From the NCBI GenBank assembly GCA_033032865.1, contig JAWHQI010000004.1:22550001-22614000 (forward strand): a stretch of 64,000 bases of DNA. The letters run 5' to 3'. The notes under the pieces were generated by a model. That model saw only the letters and a program-made list of their open reading frames with translations, searched no databases and had not been told where the DNA came from. This DNA is from Dactylorhiza incarnata (Eukaryota > Streptophyta > Magnoliopsida > Asparagales > Orchidaceae). Shown piece by piece: positions 1-10,487 of this stretch (its first letter is position 1; every line of letters begins with the position of its first letter). Made by a program: the position numbers and the translations under genes.

Positions 1-260
1 TAGAGGAATTAGTCGAGTAATTTTGATGAGTTCATCGAATGAATAGTAGATTGGTCGAGTGTATTCGTGTAAAGTCGCCGAGTAACTTGGCCAAAATCCG
101 ACGAGTAGTCAATGGGAATTCATCGAGTGTATACAACGAATTTGTTGAGTGATAGTGTAGTTCATCGAGTCATTTCGACGAATTTGTCGAGTGAATAGTG
201 CAGTTAGTGGAGTGAGCATTGTTTTCATCGAGTATTTAGAAATAGATTCATCGAGTAAGA
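1..260. repeat. Array of TCGAGT / TTCATCGAG motifs
   Basis: About fifteen copies of a degenerate TCGAGT, TCATCGAGT or TCGACGAAT motif lie at irregular spacing of roughly 15-25 bp. The same type of array occurs in copia LTR I (62090-62460), region X (49248-49606) and Sirevirus A. The spacing is not constant, so this is a motif cluster rather than a simple satellite. It probably belongs to an LTR or leader that starts left of the window. Confidence 0.6.
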
Positions 261-1571
261 GTTAGAAAATTTGTTGAGATGGTTTATTGTATGGGTTTTC
301 CAATGGTGCCAGATGGATCAAGATGGTGTATTCCCAGTTGGATGTTTTTATACTATTGGATGGGTTGGACCGGCACCACCAACACAATGCCTGTTTTTCT
401 TCCTTGGACGTGTAGACTGTTGGTTGTGTGGGCCTATCCACATCCACAGTGCTTTTATCCCTTGGATGTTTTGGCCTGATGGTTTGTGTTGGAATGATAG
501 CCACCGCCTCAGTAGCATTTTATGACTGGGATAAATATTTCACTTCTTTAGCTAATCTGTCACTTATCTTTATTTTGGATATGTTAAAGTTTAATCTTAG
601 TTGCAATTCATGCAAGTCTTTCCCTGTTTGGATACTAATCTTTCTTTACTTATTTGATGTTGTTCCGCAGCTATCTTCTTTTCTGTTGGGTTGGTAACCC
701 TTTTTGCACTTACTAAGTTCTCCTCATTCACTTTTTGTTGAATTGCCTCTGTGCTGAGATATTCTCCTCTTTTGAATTCCTCAGGTTTGGACCAGTAGCA
801 GTTGATCAGAGCAAGTCAGGATCTTACATCCCTTTTTAGATGCTTTTCTTTTCCCTCTTCTGAGAGGTAGTTGTTGAATTCTTCTGATTTTGGTCATTAC
901 TATGGGTTCATGTCAGTTTGTTGACGCCCATAGTAGAACCTTCTGTTGTGTTAGACTGTAATTTCCATTTTTGCTACAACTGTTAAATGGTTGTTAGTGC
1001 AATAAATGCTCTATGGGAAGGATTTTTTCTAGGATGCATAGTAGATACTTTTATATAAGTAAAGCTGCATATTTGCTCATACATTACATCTTTTCAAACT
1101 AATATCACTCTATTTTGAAACGCGTAAAAGATCCATTTATATCTATACTAAATCTAGAAAATGCTTATCATTAGGTTGCAAGTTGTGTTCTCATGTTCAT
1201 GTAGGACGACTTACAATAAAATATGTATCTTCTGCTGCATATATCTATACTTTCCTATATGTGGACTAGTTGATCCACTAAACTGAGGGACACGGTGCTT
1301 GAAAACTTAAACCTTAACTGTTATTTTAAACATTAAAGTTTGTCTTTTATAAAGAAAAGTGTAAGATAGAACTGCCTGAGCGTCTGCAGTTGTCTCCTGC
1401 ACGGCGTGGCATCATGGCGCGTATTTTCCCTTACTCTGATGATATATTTATATATATTGAGAAAATGCTGGTTGAGAAAAAAGTACCTAAAGTGTTCTCC
1501 ACACAGTGCCCGCCAAGCGGAGATTAAAGTTATTATTACAAGCATATAATATTCCTCACAACATTAAGTTC
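261..1571. other. No gene recognised
   Basis: AT-rich sequence with only short ORFs lacking recognisable domains. The stretch 780-1020 has the look of a 3' UTR or LTR U5 (T-rich, ending in an AATAAA near 1001), but no boundary or coding match can be shown. Confidence 0.3.
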
Positions 1572-1808
1572 CTATGATTCTTTGGAGGGTGCCAACTCTA
1601 CCCCTATGTACACTAAGTCATCCATCATCTCGACGAGCGTGCTATATGCACTCACCTGAGACTTGTTCACCTTAGAACCCAATGCATGGACAGAGCGGAC
1701 ATCCTCTTTGACTTTCTTCGCATACTTTTGAAATAATTCCCAGGGTGCGCCAGATTCTATGAGACATGTACCGAGCCAATACGCATCATGGGTGGTTGAT
1801 GCATAAAT
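1572..1808 (-). CDS. Candidate terminal exon, unknown protein
   Basis: On the minus strand a 79-codon open frame runs from a CTAG splice-acceptor-like site at 1809-1812 to a TAG stop at 1572-1574. It has no ATG, so it would be the last exon of a spliced gene. The peptide is of ordinary composition (WLGTCLIESGAPWELF, then a Lys-rich helix and an acidic end) and is unlike the low-complexity shadows around it. I do not recognise the family. The region is GC-neutral against AT-rich surroundings. It could be a host gene remnant or an accessory ORF of the neighbouring gypsy element. Confidence 0.35.
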   Translation of the reverse strand: MYASTTHDAYWLGTCLIESGAPWELFQKYAKKVKEDVRSVHALGSKVNKSQVSAYSTLVEMMDDLVYIGVELAPSKES

Positions 1809-2062
1809 CTAGCATGCCGTTATAGGCGGGAGCGAGACAGTGGCACAAAATGGCAAGTGCACCGATCATTCAAGTAATATAAAATCAGCGAATTTTCCCA
1901 ATTATTGATCTTACAAGTAACACAGTAAGGTTGAGTTATCTGTAGAGGAAGAACTTCAGATTGAAGTCCTTTAGGTCTGATGGGTTGCGAATTGTTTGAA
2001 TTGGTTTGTGGAAAACAAAATAAAATATCCTAAATTAACAATGCGAGTCACCGACACCGCTT
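1809..2062. other. Unassigned; possible leader of element F
   Basis: No coding frame. Near 2041-2062 the plus strand reads GCGAGTCACCGACACCGCTT, which resembles the primer-binding region of element D (GCGAGTCCCCGGCAACGGCG at 30223-30242). Read on the minus strand it would be a degenerate PBS directly after an LTR end at about 2063. Confidence 0.3.
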
Positions 2063-2109
2063 TGTAATGTGGGGGATTACGCAGGCCGCTATGCACTGCT
2101 TCGCTCGGC

Positions 2110-2245
2110 AGATAGACGAGTAGGAATACGTAATGGATGAGTAGTCAAGTGGAAGGAAGAGAAGGCTTGCAGAATGGAAGAGTATGCTCATGTAGTGGAA
2201 GAGTAGGCTTGCGTAATGGAAGAGTAGGCTCACGTAATGGAATGG
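2110..2245. repeat. 21-bp tandem repeat
   Basis: Three clear 21-bp units of the form GGAAGAGTAGGCTTGCGTAAT start at 2176, 2197 and 2218, with degenerate copies upstream from about 2110. The repeat lies inside the presumed LTR of element F. Confidence 0.7.
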
Positions 2246-2697
2246 AGGGTGATGACGGAGTCGCCGCACTTTAAGTGATTAATAAACATACAACAACATT
2301 TCATAAATATGAAATATCATGAAGAGAAAATAGGTTTATGGCACAACATCATCAGTAAAATGAAAAACACAGTCAAATACATTCACATAAGTAGATAAAA
2401 ATGCAAGAGATACAACCGAATCTGGAGGCTTATTGTAGAGTCACGGTAGGAGTCATTGGGTCAACATTTTGTGTCCTAGCTCGGTCCCAACTATCTTCCA
2501 AGGTAAAGGAGGGTTGTCACTGCCTCCCAATAGACCCGTCTTCTCTAGTATAATACTATCCGACCACATCCGATGCAAAGAACTCTTTGCTTTGTGATGA
2601 AGATGAATGTAAAATCCTCTCTTTGAAGCTCTTGGATGACGTGAAGTGGCCTAGGGCAATGCCCTCGTGGAAGGTGGAAGGAGGAAGGGATGGAGCT

Positions 2698-2761
2698 CCC
2701 CCTTAGTTTTTGCGGCGGAAGAAATTGCGGAAGAAACTCTATCCCGAATAGGGTGAAATCT
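2698..2761. repeat. Left copy of 64-bp duplication flanking element A
   Basis: These 64 bp recur at 11838-11901 with two mismatches. They directly abut both ends of element A. This is far longer than the 5-bp target duplication expected for a copia integrase. Confidence 0.9.
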
Positions 2762-2922
2762 TTTGGAACATGGTCTTCCTCATCTCCTAGGTTTGAGAAT
2801 AACAAAACCTATGTGTATTTCATCTTGTGTGTTTAAGTGTGCAGGATAACAAACTCCACATGACTCAAGGATTACATAAGAAGGTTGCCCCCAAGTTTGA
2901 GCCATCAAATCCAACACTCCCA

Positions 2923-3420
2923 CTAGCGCCGGCGGTATCACCTAACGCCTGGCGCTAGCACTAAGGAACCGCTGAGAACGGATACTGGGTTCGACGAAAT
3001 TGATCTTGCGTTCGACGACCCTGCGTTCGACAAATTTTCGGTCGACGAATGTTGAAGCGTGCTCGACGAACTGCTTACTCTACCGCGGCGCGCTAGTACT
3101 AGCGCTGGCGCTAGCTGTCGTTCGATGAACTATTAGCAGCGCTCGACGAAATGCTCATAATTGCGTTCGACAAAAATTCGATCAACGAACTCTTAGCTGT
3201 GTTCGACGAAATTTCGATCGACAAAATGTATGCTTAAGCGCAAATGTCGGGAGTACTTATAGAAGGAGATAGCGCCAGGCTGTATCCGATAGCGCAGGCG
3301 ATAGCGAGGAGCATAGTATGCAAGAGAGAAAAGTTTCCTCCGATTGATGATTCTGCCGCGCAGAATATGTCCTAATATGGGATAGTGCCGGCGGTACCAC
3401 TAGCGCAGGCGCTAGCGCTG
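2923..3420 (+). promoter_or_regulatory. Palindrome and TTCGACGAA arrays in LTR U3
   Basis: GCTAGCGC/GGCGCTAGC palindromes occur at 2923-2955, 3090-3116, 3271-3305 and 3380-3417, the last about 8 bp upstream of the TATA box. Between them lie eleven TTCGACGAA-like sites (for example near 2991, 3010, 3060, 3140, 3198). Both motif types repeat at the same places in the 3' LTR (10650-11147). Palindromes in the regulatory part of Sirevirus LTRs are known from maize; the motifs here are specific to this genome. Confidence 0.75.
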
Positions 3421-3424
3421 AGAC

Positions 3425-3434
3425 TATAAAAAGG
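3425..3434 (+). promoter_or_regulatory. TATA box of LTR A
   Basis: TATAAAAAGG directly downstream of the last palindrome. The same box is at 11152 in the 3' LTR and at 32178 and 40396 in element C. Confidence 0.8.
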
Positions 3435-4152
3435 ACCCCTTAGCTCCCTCTTCCTTATCCTCTAGAGATCCAAAATTCCAGAGCTTCGTGCCACAGCATA
3501 GAGAGGAAGGTTTAGAGAGATACTCCCACAAATCCATAAAGGCTAAAGGAGATCCGTGGAGAAGTGTTCAACACGCGTCATCACCGTGATGAAAGACCGC
3601 ATCGTCTACGATCATACTCTGTGTCTTCGTCTACATCTCCAAGAGATCCACATTGAGGGAGTTTTTATATTATTGTCTTTTTATTTCACATCTTTTCTTG
3701 TAATCGTGTAGTAAATTCACCTCGTGTTGGCGACTAGGTCTAGGTAGGACTTAGGGCAGAAATTCGCCTCGTGTTGGCGACTAGATCTAGGTTAGGTCTA
3801 GGGGGTGCTCGAGGCCATATCCGGGGAAGGGTTGGCTAGAGCGGCTTGAGGTCGTATCCGGGGAAGGATCGGCTAAAGCCAACCGGTTCGTGGGGATATG
3901 AGTCGGTATAGAAAACAAAAAGAGTCCTTTTATTCGCTTTGATTTCTAGCTTCGATAAGAGATCAAGTTTTGTAATCATGCTTCTCAAGTTAATAAAATC
4001 ATGTCTTTACTTTTACTTCACTTGATTTGTCTTGATCTTCTCTAGTTTAATAATCAAAGCTTTTTCAAAGTTATTCGAAATATATCTAAAGTTTTTAAAA
4101 CCCTTATTCACCCCCCCCCCCCCCCTCTAAGGGCGCCTACCGATCCAACAAG

Positions 4153-4164
4153 TGGTATCAGAGG
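4153..4164 (+). other. Primer-binding site, initiator-Met tRNA
   Basis: TGGTATCAGAGG two bases after the LTR end; complementary to the 3' end of plant initiator tRNA-Met, the usual copia primer. Confidence 0.85.
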
Positions 4165-4200
4165 AAGGTTATTCCAAATCGGCTTAACAACCGGTAATAA

Positions 4201-5661
4201 TGGCGTCTCATGATCTCGCTTCTATTAGTGGGGTAAATTTTATGAAGATGAAAAATCTCTTGCACCACCTTTATTCGAAGGAAGAAATTATAAAGGGTGG
4301 AATTTATTAATGGAAAGGTTTATTAAAACATTAGATATCAACGCTTGGGATATAGCAATAACAAGACCAGCAGACGAATCAAATTAACAAGAGCGTCACC
4401 TAAATGCAAAAGCTATGCAGTATATTTTTTGTGCTTTATCTCAAGACATTTTCAAATTAATATATTGTTTTTCTAGTGCATACAAAGTATGGAAATTTCT
4501 TGAAGAAATGTATGATTCTCCTTCTACAGGTATGGAACAATCGCAAGAACCGGAGAATATGCAAGTTTGCACAAGTGTTCAAGAATGCTCCTCCCATGAC
4601 GGATCAATGGAGCACACATCAAATGGAAAAGAAGAAGTACTGTCTTCGGAAGAGGAGTGCCAGAAAGATGTAAAAAACGATATGCTCAAATCGTGCCTCT
4701 CCCGAAAGCAATTTAAGGAAATCAAATCCCATTTTCTGTACTTCTATTTCTACATTACAAATTCTTCAAACTACAAAGCGCAAAATTAAGAAATTAAAAA
4801 ATGCTAATAAACATTTGCGCTTAGAAAATAAAAATTTAAAGGCAAATATTAATGAAGAATCAAATTCTAATTTATCTAGTTCTACACATGGCTCCTTAGT
4901 TGAAAACAACACAACTTGTGTAGAATATAATGATATTAAAGAAAAATTTAAGGAACTTGAAAAAGAAAGTATTTGTAAAAAAGAACATAATGAAAAATTA
5001 TCTTTAGAAAATTCATCTTTAAAAAGTGATTGTGCTACATGCAAAAGTTATAAAATTGAAATTGAAGAGATGGACAAAACATTTGAGGAATACATAAATG
5101 AATATCAAAACCATATTGATTCAATTGTTTCTACTCTTAAAAATAGCACAATTGCGTATAATAAAGTTAGACATAATTTGAAACTTAAGAATAATGAATT
5201 AGAAACTAAAATTAACTTGCTTAAGGAAATCATAAAGAAAAATTCTCAATATCAAGCAAACTCCAAGAGCAAGTTGAATATTATTTCTCAAAATATGAAT
5301 AAACCAAACCATGGAAATAAAAAAATCTCAAAAGATTGAAAATGAAATTCCAAAATACTATCATCATTATCACTTACAACATCAATCTTCTCACAACATA
5401 AAATTGAATGTTCACAACTTTCCTATGAAAAATACTTTCAATAATCATCAATATAAAGATTATCACAATGGAAATTTCACATATAAGAATAACACCAAAC
5501 CAAAGTTTGAATGGAGGCCCAAAACTAAAACTGAAACATTAACTTCACATGAAAGGACCCATTCATCAACATCTACCCACAAACCTACACGTTATATTTG
5601 GGTACCCAAAGGAACCACCACACTTGGTCCCCTTTGGATACCTAAATCTCTCATTCATTAA
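4201..5661 (+). pseudogene. gag: Decayed gag of element A
   Basis: The start (MASHDLA) is the same as in element C gag, but the frame is broken several times. Recognisable pieces are the N-terminal capsid part (about 4265-4640, with a stop near 4385), a Lys/Glu/Asn-rich coiled-coil segment (4815-5339) and a C-terminal part ending with two WVPK/WIPK motifs as in Sirevirus gag. No intact CCHC knuckle remains. Coiled coils in gag are typical of Sireviruses. The protein cannot be made in full, so the element would depend on a relative such as C. Confidence 0.8.
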
Positions 5662-6171
5662 GTATCACCAAACGCATGAAGTAGAAATCAACAAAAAAAA
5701 TAAAATATCAATTATTCTACTTCATGATATGCTTTAATTTCTTGTTTTCTTATTTTAAGCTATCACGTTATGGTCATCTTATATATTATAGGAAATATGA
5801 TCTTATCTCTTAAAATTTAATGAGTTTATAAATCAAATTAATCAAAATTCAAAATCATATTTTATTTTAGGTGACCTATCTATTATTCTTATATTCATTA
5901 CATATATATATACATCATATTCAAAATTTTCTATGGGATATTAAAATCTCTAACCATAGGATTTCAAAAATATACTACATATGATCCTAAAATTGCCTAA
6001 GCATCTCCACTTCATGACTTTAAAATTCATAAATAAAATATAAAACAAAACCTTTAAAAAATTACCAAAGAGGAATCCAATAAAAACATTCAAGCATCCA
6101 AGAACATGTGTCAAAATTCTTGTATTATTACAAAACTAAAAACTTGTTCTCCTCAGGACCTTCCCACTCCA
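5662..6171. other. Noncoding stretch between gag remnant and antisense gene
   Basis: AT-rich, no open frame on the sense strand. It would be the 3' untranslated region of the antisense gene at 6172-7233. Confidence 0.5.
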
Positions 6172-7233
6172 CTACTCTTCCTTGTCTATCTCCTCCACAG
6201 TAGGACTTGGGGACTGTCTTCTGCGAGTCCTCCGAATCGAATGACGGGGTGGATCCTGTTCTGGGCTGTCCCACTCCCTCCGCTCCGGTGTAGATGGTTT
6301 TAGCTTTAATGCCTTGATCATGAACTTCACCATCTTCTTTATACCAGAAACATCTTTCTCCACTTTTGTCATCTGCTCTCCCATTTCTTCTCGAAAAGAC
6401 TCAAATGAATCATCTCGAGCCCCTCGAGATGACGCTCCTCGCCGGAGTGGTGGTCGAGCAGACGACGATGGCTCATCTGGGTGGGATGTAGCTTGTAAGT
6501 GTGAAGTACTATAAATCGGAGGAAAGCAATCTATCAAGTAAAAACCCATTTCTATGGAAGGATACATCACCTGAATAACCCGTTGAAAGATGCCACCCAG
6601 GGGCAAGTGGTTATATCTCTGACGGGATGGATGCTGCAACTTGTATGAATAGCGAATTAAGGAAAGTAACAAATCTGCCACATCAAATTTTTCCTCCTCT
6701 AGAATGAAGTAGGTGACATAACTTAGTTGTGCGGTGACTTTTGTTGTATCACCCAACTTCAGCAGGATTATGTGTCGTAGTACATCTTGAACGACCAAGG
6801 CGTCTACTGTGAGTGATGACACTGAGGAGATCAGACTCCTGCATTCCCTATTGTGCAACACCATATTCACTTGAGTCCAGTCTCTATCCACTCTAAATTT
6901 CTCAACAATTTCCAAATGATTTGGATGTTGTGTCAATCCAAACACGTTCCTCAGTTGGTCATGAGTAATTGTCACCACGTGTCCCTGCACCAAAGATGAC
7001 ACTCCTCCATCCAGCTCTGTCTGCGATGGGTTCTCCAAGTGCGTATAGAACTCTAGAACTAATTCTGAAGAAAACCCTTCAGGAGAAAATAAATTCAACA
7101 CCTCGGATGCAGCAAATAACTGCATAATATGATGGTGACGAGGCATGTCAAACTCCACTATATAAGGAACACCCACTACTGTTGCTTCCACGGCCAGCTC
7201 TGCAGTTTTCTTTACTTTAGATCCAGGTGCCAT
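6172..7233 (-). CDS. Antisense gene in element A, plant transposon-type protein
   Basis: An intact 353-codon frame from MAPGSKVKK (ATG at 7231-7233) to TAA near 6172. It resembles the protein family annotated in plants as putative plant transposon protein: the EFYTHL segment near residue 70, an LVQGHVVTITHDQLRNVFGL segment and an aliphatic C-terminal helical part, then a Ser/Arg-rich region and a coiled coil (FESFREEMGEQMTKVEKDV). The function of that family is not known. The gene is antisense to the retroelement and occupies the place of pol. It appears to have its own TATA-like box, 5' UTR and a 250-bp leader intron. Family assignment is from memory of domain style and is moderate; the ORF itself is clear. 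Confidence 0.7.
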   Translation of the reverse strand: MAPGSKVKKTAELAVEATVVGVPYIVEFDMPRHHHIMQLFAASEVLNLFSPEGFSSELVLEFYTHLENPSQTELDGGVSSLVQGHVVTITHDQLRNVFGLTQHPNHLEIVEKFRVDRDWTQVNMVLHNRECRSLISSVSSLTVDALVVQDVLRHIILLKLGDTTKVTAQLSYVTYFILEEEKFDVADLLLSLIRYSYKLQHPSRQRYNHLPLGGIFQRVIQVMYPSIEMGFYLIDCFPPIYSTSHLQATSHPDEPSSSARPPLRRGASSRGARDDSFESFREEMGEQMTKVEKDVSGIKKMVKFMIKALKLKPSTPERREWDSPEQDPPRHSIRRTRRRQSPSPTVEEIDKEE

Positions 7234-7329
7234 CTTCCACATTACAAGAAGAATTAAAACTAAGCAACACTCAATAGCGCCCAGCATTATCAATATAGCC
7301 TATTGTAGCGCCGGCACTAATCCTCTGCT

Positions 7330-7579
7330 CTAAAATGGTAAAAATTTACCTAAAATAAAATATTTTCAAATACTAACTTGCTAGATCCAAGAAACCAACA
7401 TAATCCAAACCAAAATCAAAACCAAAATCCTCATAAAAATGTAAAACAAAACTCTTGATGAAAAGAATCAACCATTGTAGATCTAGCTTCTAAAACCAAC
7501 TAAAAACCTCAAATATCTTCATCTCTAACATCAAAATCAAGTTTTAAAACAAAAATCATAAGAAAAGATGAAGATTTAC
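7330..7579 (-). other. Leader intron of the antisense gene
   Basis: On the minus strand CTGAG|GTAAATC marks a donor at 7579 and a T-rich tract ending TTTTAG an acceptor at 7330, between the presumed 5' UTR and the ATG at 7233. Predicted from sequence only. Confidence 0.5.
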
Positions 7580-7663
7580 CTCAGATCTACGCGTGGGATG
7601 GGTCGTCTTCTAGGGTTTTTCGGGAGAGAGTCAATGGAAATGGCCGAAATGAAAGAGTAAAGG

Positions 7664-7722
7664 GGATTTAAATAAAGGCTCGATAGCGCCAGCGCTATCG
7701 CTAGCGCAGGCGATATCGCACC
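7664..7722 (-). promoter_or_regulatory. Promoter of the antisense gene: palindrome plus TATA-like box
   Basis: Reading on the minus strand, the Sirevirus palindrome cluster (GCGATATCGCC...CTAGCGATAGCGC type, 7681-7722) is followed within about 8 bp by TATTTAAAT (7666-7674), then a 5' UTR with an AAACCCTAG telo-box-like element near 7606-7616. The order and spacing copy the LTR promoter of the same element. Confidence 0.6.
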
Positions 7723-7796
7723 TTTCTGATTTTTTTTAAGAAAACAAAATTCTATAAGATTCCTAAATTTATTCTCCACTGAATGTACTACTTAGT

Positions 7797-7853
7797 GATG
7801 CAAGATTTTGTTTATTATGACTTGAGTTAGGTGTCCTAGATCTTTCGAGTTAA
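7797..7853 (+). pseudogene. pol: Last codons of RNase H, pol remnant of element A
   Basis: The sequence rejoins element C at GATGCA..., matching C 37829-37885, and encodes the terminal LLRLELGVLDL-type residues with one or two changes before TAA at 7851-7853. This fixes the right edge of the replacement that removed the rest of pol. Confidence 0.75.
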
Positions 7854-8740
7854 AACACATTCACAAACGCAATGTTGTAATTTTTAACCATCGAAAACAT
7901 CTCCTAAAATTCTGAAATTTCAGCATGAAACTACTATTGGCACACTTAATCAAGATCAACAATTAAAAATTTCAAAATCTTAAAAAATTGTGTACTATTT
8001 CCCGCGCTAGCGCTAACGCCGGCGCTAGCATACTTATTCATTTTTCTGTATTTTTAAAATTTTGAAATTTTTTTAAAAATATATTAATCTATATGTACTA
8101 TTTATTTTTGCACTTTTAATTATATTTCATTTTTGAAAAATCAAATACAAAAATACAAAAGCCAAATTAAAATATATATATATGTTTTGCCTTTTTGTTT
8201 TTGCCATTTGTTTAAAGTTTATTTTTTGCAAAAATCAAATACAAAAATATAAAACATTAAAACTATCAAAAAAACTGCATGGATTTTCCTATAAAAATCA
8301 AGCATGATTTAATCTATTAGTTAGAACTTTCTATATTGTTGCAATTTATCTTTTCAAACCACTATGAACATTGTTTTCATCATGCTTTGATATATCTATT
8401 AATATGTGCATCAAGTATCGTTTGAAAGTTGTGTAGAACTATGCGTAGCATGCCTCTAAGTATGAGTAAATATTTTATGTTTGATAATGATCTTTATTCA
8501 CTCACTTATTTTGGCATTGTCTACATATGTGTTTAATCTAAGAATGCTTGTGTATGTTGTGTATTAGTACAATGAATTAAAATTGCACAAGTATCTTACC
8601 TACACTCCTTTATTTGCACTTTTAAAAGTTAAGAAAAGTGGTTATGTTTTTTCATAAATTATATTGGTTTCAAAACAAGTGTATTCGGAGAACTTTGTAC
8701 ACAACAAAAATCATAAAATAAAGTGACAAAGATAACTCCA

Positions 8741-8801
8741 CCAAGCACTACTTGATCCTCCTGATAAGTCTTAATAAGCGTTGTGAGGTTGAGCACCTTG
8801 G
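8741..8801 (+). ncRNA. Conserved 61-nt hairpin 1, 3' internal region
   Basis: CCAAG...CTTGG closes a 61-nt segment with a second short stem (CCTC/GAGG) and the loop CTGATAAGTCTTAATAAG. The same 61-nt unit is at 38819-38879 in element C. Stem 1 is weaker than in hairpin 2. A structural RNA signal of the retroelement is inferred, not a separate gene. Confidence 0.45.
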
Positions 8802-8915
8802 AAAAAATAGTAAAGTATCTTGTGCAAATCAAATCTTTCTTTCAAAATAAATACCACTTACTCTTAAGTACACTGGAACACTAGTCTCAACATTAAAAAT
8901 AAAATATGTGATCCC

Positions 8916-8976
8916 CCAAGCACTACTTTGCACCCTGATAAGTCTTAATGAGCATTGTGTGTGCAAAGCACCTTGG
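8916..8976 (+). ncRNA. Conserved 61-nt hairpin 2, 3' internal region
   Basis: CCAAG/CTTGG plus an 8-bp CTTTGCAC/GTGCAAAG stem with the same apical loop as hairpin 1. The matching unit in element C is 39000-39060. Confidence 0.5.
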
Positions 8977-10475
8977 TAGTTGTACATTTTTCTTGTGTGC
9001 ATTGAAGTGTGTGGAAGTAAAATTATTTGTGTTTTATTGTGCTCTTACTTTACATATTACTTGTATTTTTGATTAAAACATTTGTTTACTCTACTCAAAA
9101 ATACACTTATGTGCACATCATTATCTTTCATAACACTTCTTCTCAAGAGTATTGGATCCTATTGCAAATTCTATACTACTCTTTATTTATGAAATGCACA
9201 AGATAACCTAGCATGCTTTTTACAATGTTTAGTATGTTTTGAAATTGTGAATTAACATAACATTGTAGTACTCTCTTTTTTATAACATTATTTCATGTTT
9301 GGTTACTTTATTAGTGAATTTAAAGCTTTTACTTGAACAATGATTTACAAAACATCTTCTTTATGAAATTGAACTCATATATTTTTTTAATCATCATGAC
9401 TTACAAAAGATGTTTCTTGTATTTCTATAAGTCTTCCGCATCATAAACATATAATTGTTTTACCTTGCGCTTTCATGCTTATTTAAAGTCTTTTATTTTG
9501 TGTGCATCATCACTTGAATCTTAAAATTCCTTTCTTTCAACAAGTGGTAGATTTGCTTCGTAAACTTTATACTGGTTACTCTAATCATGAATTTTTTTGC
9601 TAAAAACACTGATTTATTTCTATGAAAATATTATTATATTAAAAACCCTGATTCATTAATGGATTTCAAAAATAGCTATGTGAGTGTTTTTCATAAATTC
9701 AAATAAAAATATAAACCCATATGCTATGTCATTAGATTTAAAATGCTTAAATATTTCCAGTAATTATTATCCATGACTTCATATCTCACCATAGCGGGGG
9801 TGTAGGGTTGTAGACATTAGATAACCTTTATCTCTAGTCATGTCTTGTCCTTAACCGGGGAGGGTTCCAGTGGGGCCTTGCGAGGCACTGGGGGGAAAGA
9901 GTGCTAGGTTAAGTTTTTTGTCTAGTGTTTGCATATGGGACTAACACCCCAACCTACAGCATGTATGCAGCTCCTCATGCCCATCTGTCACTTAGTACGG
10001 GGCTAGGGTGTAGACATATTGTCTGGGAAGTTTAATTACTTGGAAATCATTACATTTTTTTATGCTTAAAACTCTTATATAAAAAGGGGATGAACCAACA
10101 TAATAATACTCAAACTCTGATCTATTTCATTGAAAAGTATTCTAAAACTCCTTATCATTTCCTTCTCTCTACAAGCTCGATCATGTCTTTATATTATTAT
10201 CAACTTTTAAGTGGTGTCTCCTTACCCGCTTTTGATAATAACAAAAGCGGGAGAACTAACATGATAAATATAATCTGCTATCAAAATAGAAAACTAACAT
10301 GCTTAATTAAGATGATAGCTTACATATTAGGGGAGCATGTATTTAGGAGGAGCAATTCTAAATACTACAATCGATAATTATCCTAAGTCATCACTCACAC
10401 ACACACATAAGTAGTTCATCATGCTTATATATATATTAATGCTCTGATTTATCATTAATGGTTTTGTTATTATCA

Positions 10476-10487
10476 AAAGGGGGAGTT
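10476..10487 (+). other. Polypurine tract of element A
   Basis: AAAAGGGGGAG directly before the TGTTGG start of the 3' LTR; start site for plus-strand DNA synthesis. A weaker purine tract lies at about 10243. Confidence 0.8.

Larger units (their letters stand above)
2063..2761 (-). mobile_element. Gypsy-type LTR F, part 3 (distal end)
   Basis: Continuation of an LTR split by elements A and B. The assignment rests on contiguity: removing A (with one copy of its 64-bp flanking duplication) and B (with one TSD) joins this stretch to 11902-12255 and 18771-19155. The minus-strand start of the LTR is set by a polypurine-like tract at 19156; the end near 2063 is followed by a PBS-like sequence. No coding sequence. 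Confidence 0.4.
2762..4150 (+). repeat. 5' LTR of element A
   Basis: Matches 10488-11837 closely over its length and ends in ...CCGATCCAACA directly before the PBS. It holds three palindrome clusters (GCTAGCGC type), eleven TTCGACGAA-like motifs at 2990-3227, a TATA box at 3425 and a run of 15 C at 4111-4125, 25 bp from the LTR end. The first two or three bases (TGT) are missing compared with the 3' LTR. Confidence 0.9.
7854..10487 (+). other. 3' internal untranslated region of element A
   Basis: 2.6 kb of AT-rich noncoding sequence, colinear with 37886-39963 of element C. It holds a palindrome cluster at 8003-8029 about 150 bp after the pol stop, two conserved hairpins, and purine tracts before the 3' LTR. 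Confidence 0.7.

Noticed and set aside
1..260. CRISPR-like array
   Set aside because: Motifs are short and irregularly spaced, there are no unique equal-length spacers, and the DNA is plant nuclear.
271..697. Overlapping plus-strand ORFs of 66-89 codons
   Set aside because: Three frames compete, no domain, high Trp/Cys/Phe content typical of translated noncoding AT-rich DNA.
3198..3215. Heat-shock elements in LTR A
   Set aside because: GAAATTTC occurs at 3205-3212, but most TTCGACGAA sites have a 3-base gap instead of the 2-base GAANNTTC spacing, so an ONSEN-like heat response is not supported.
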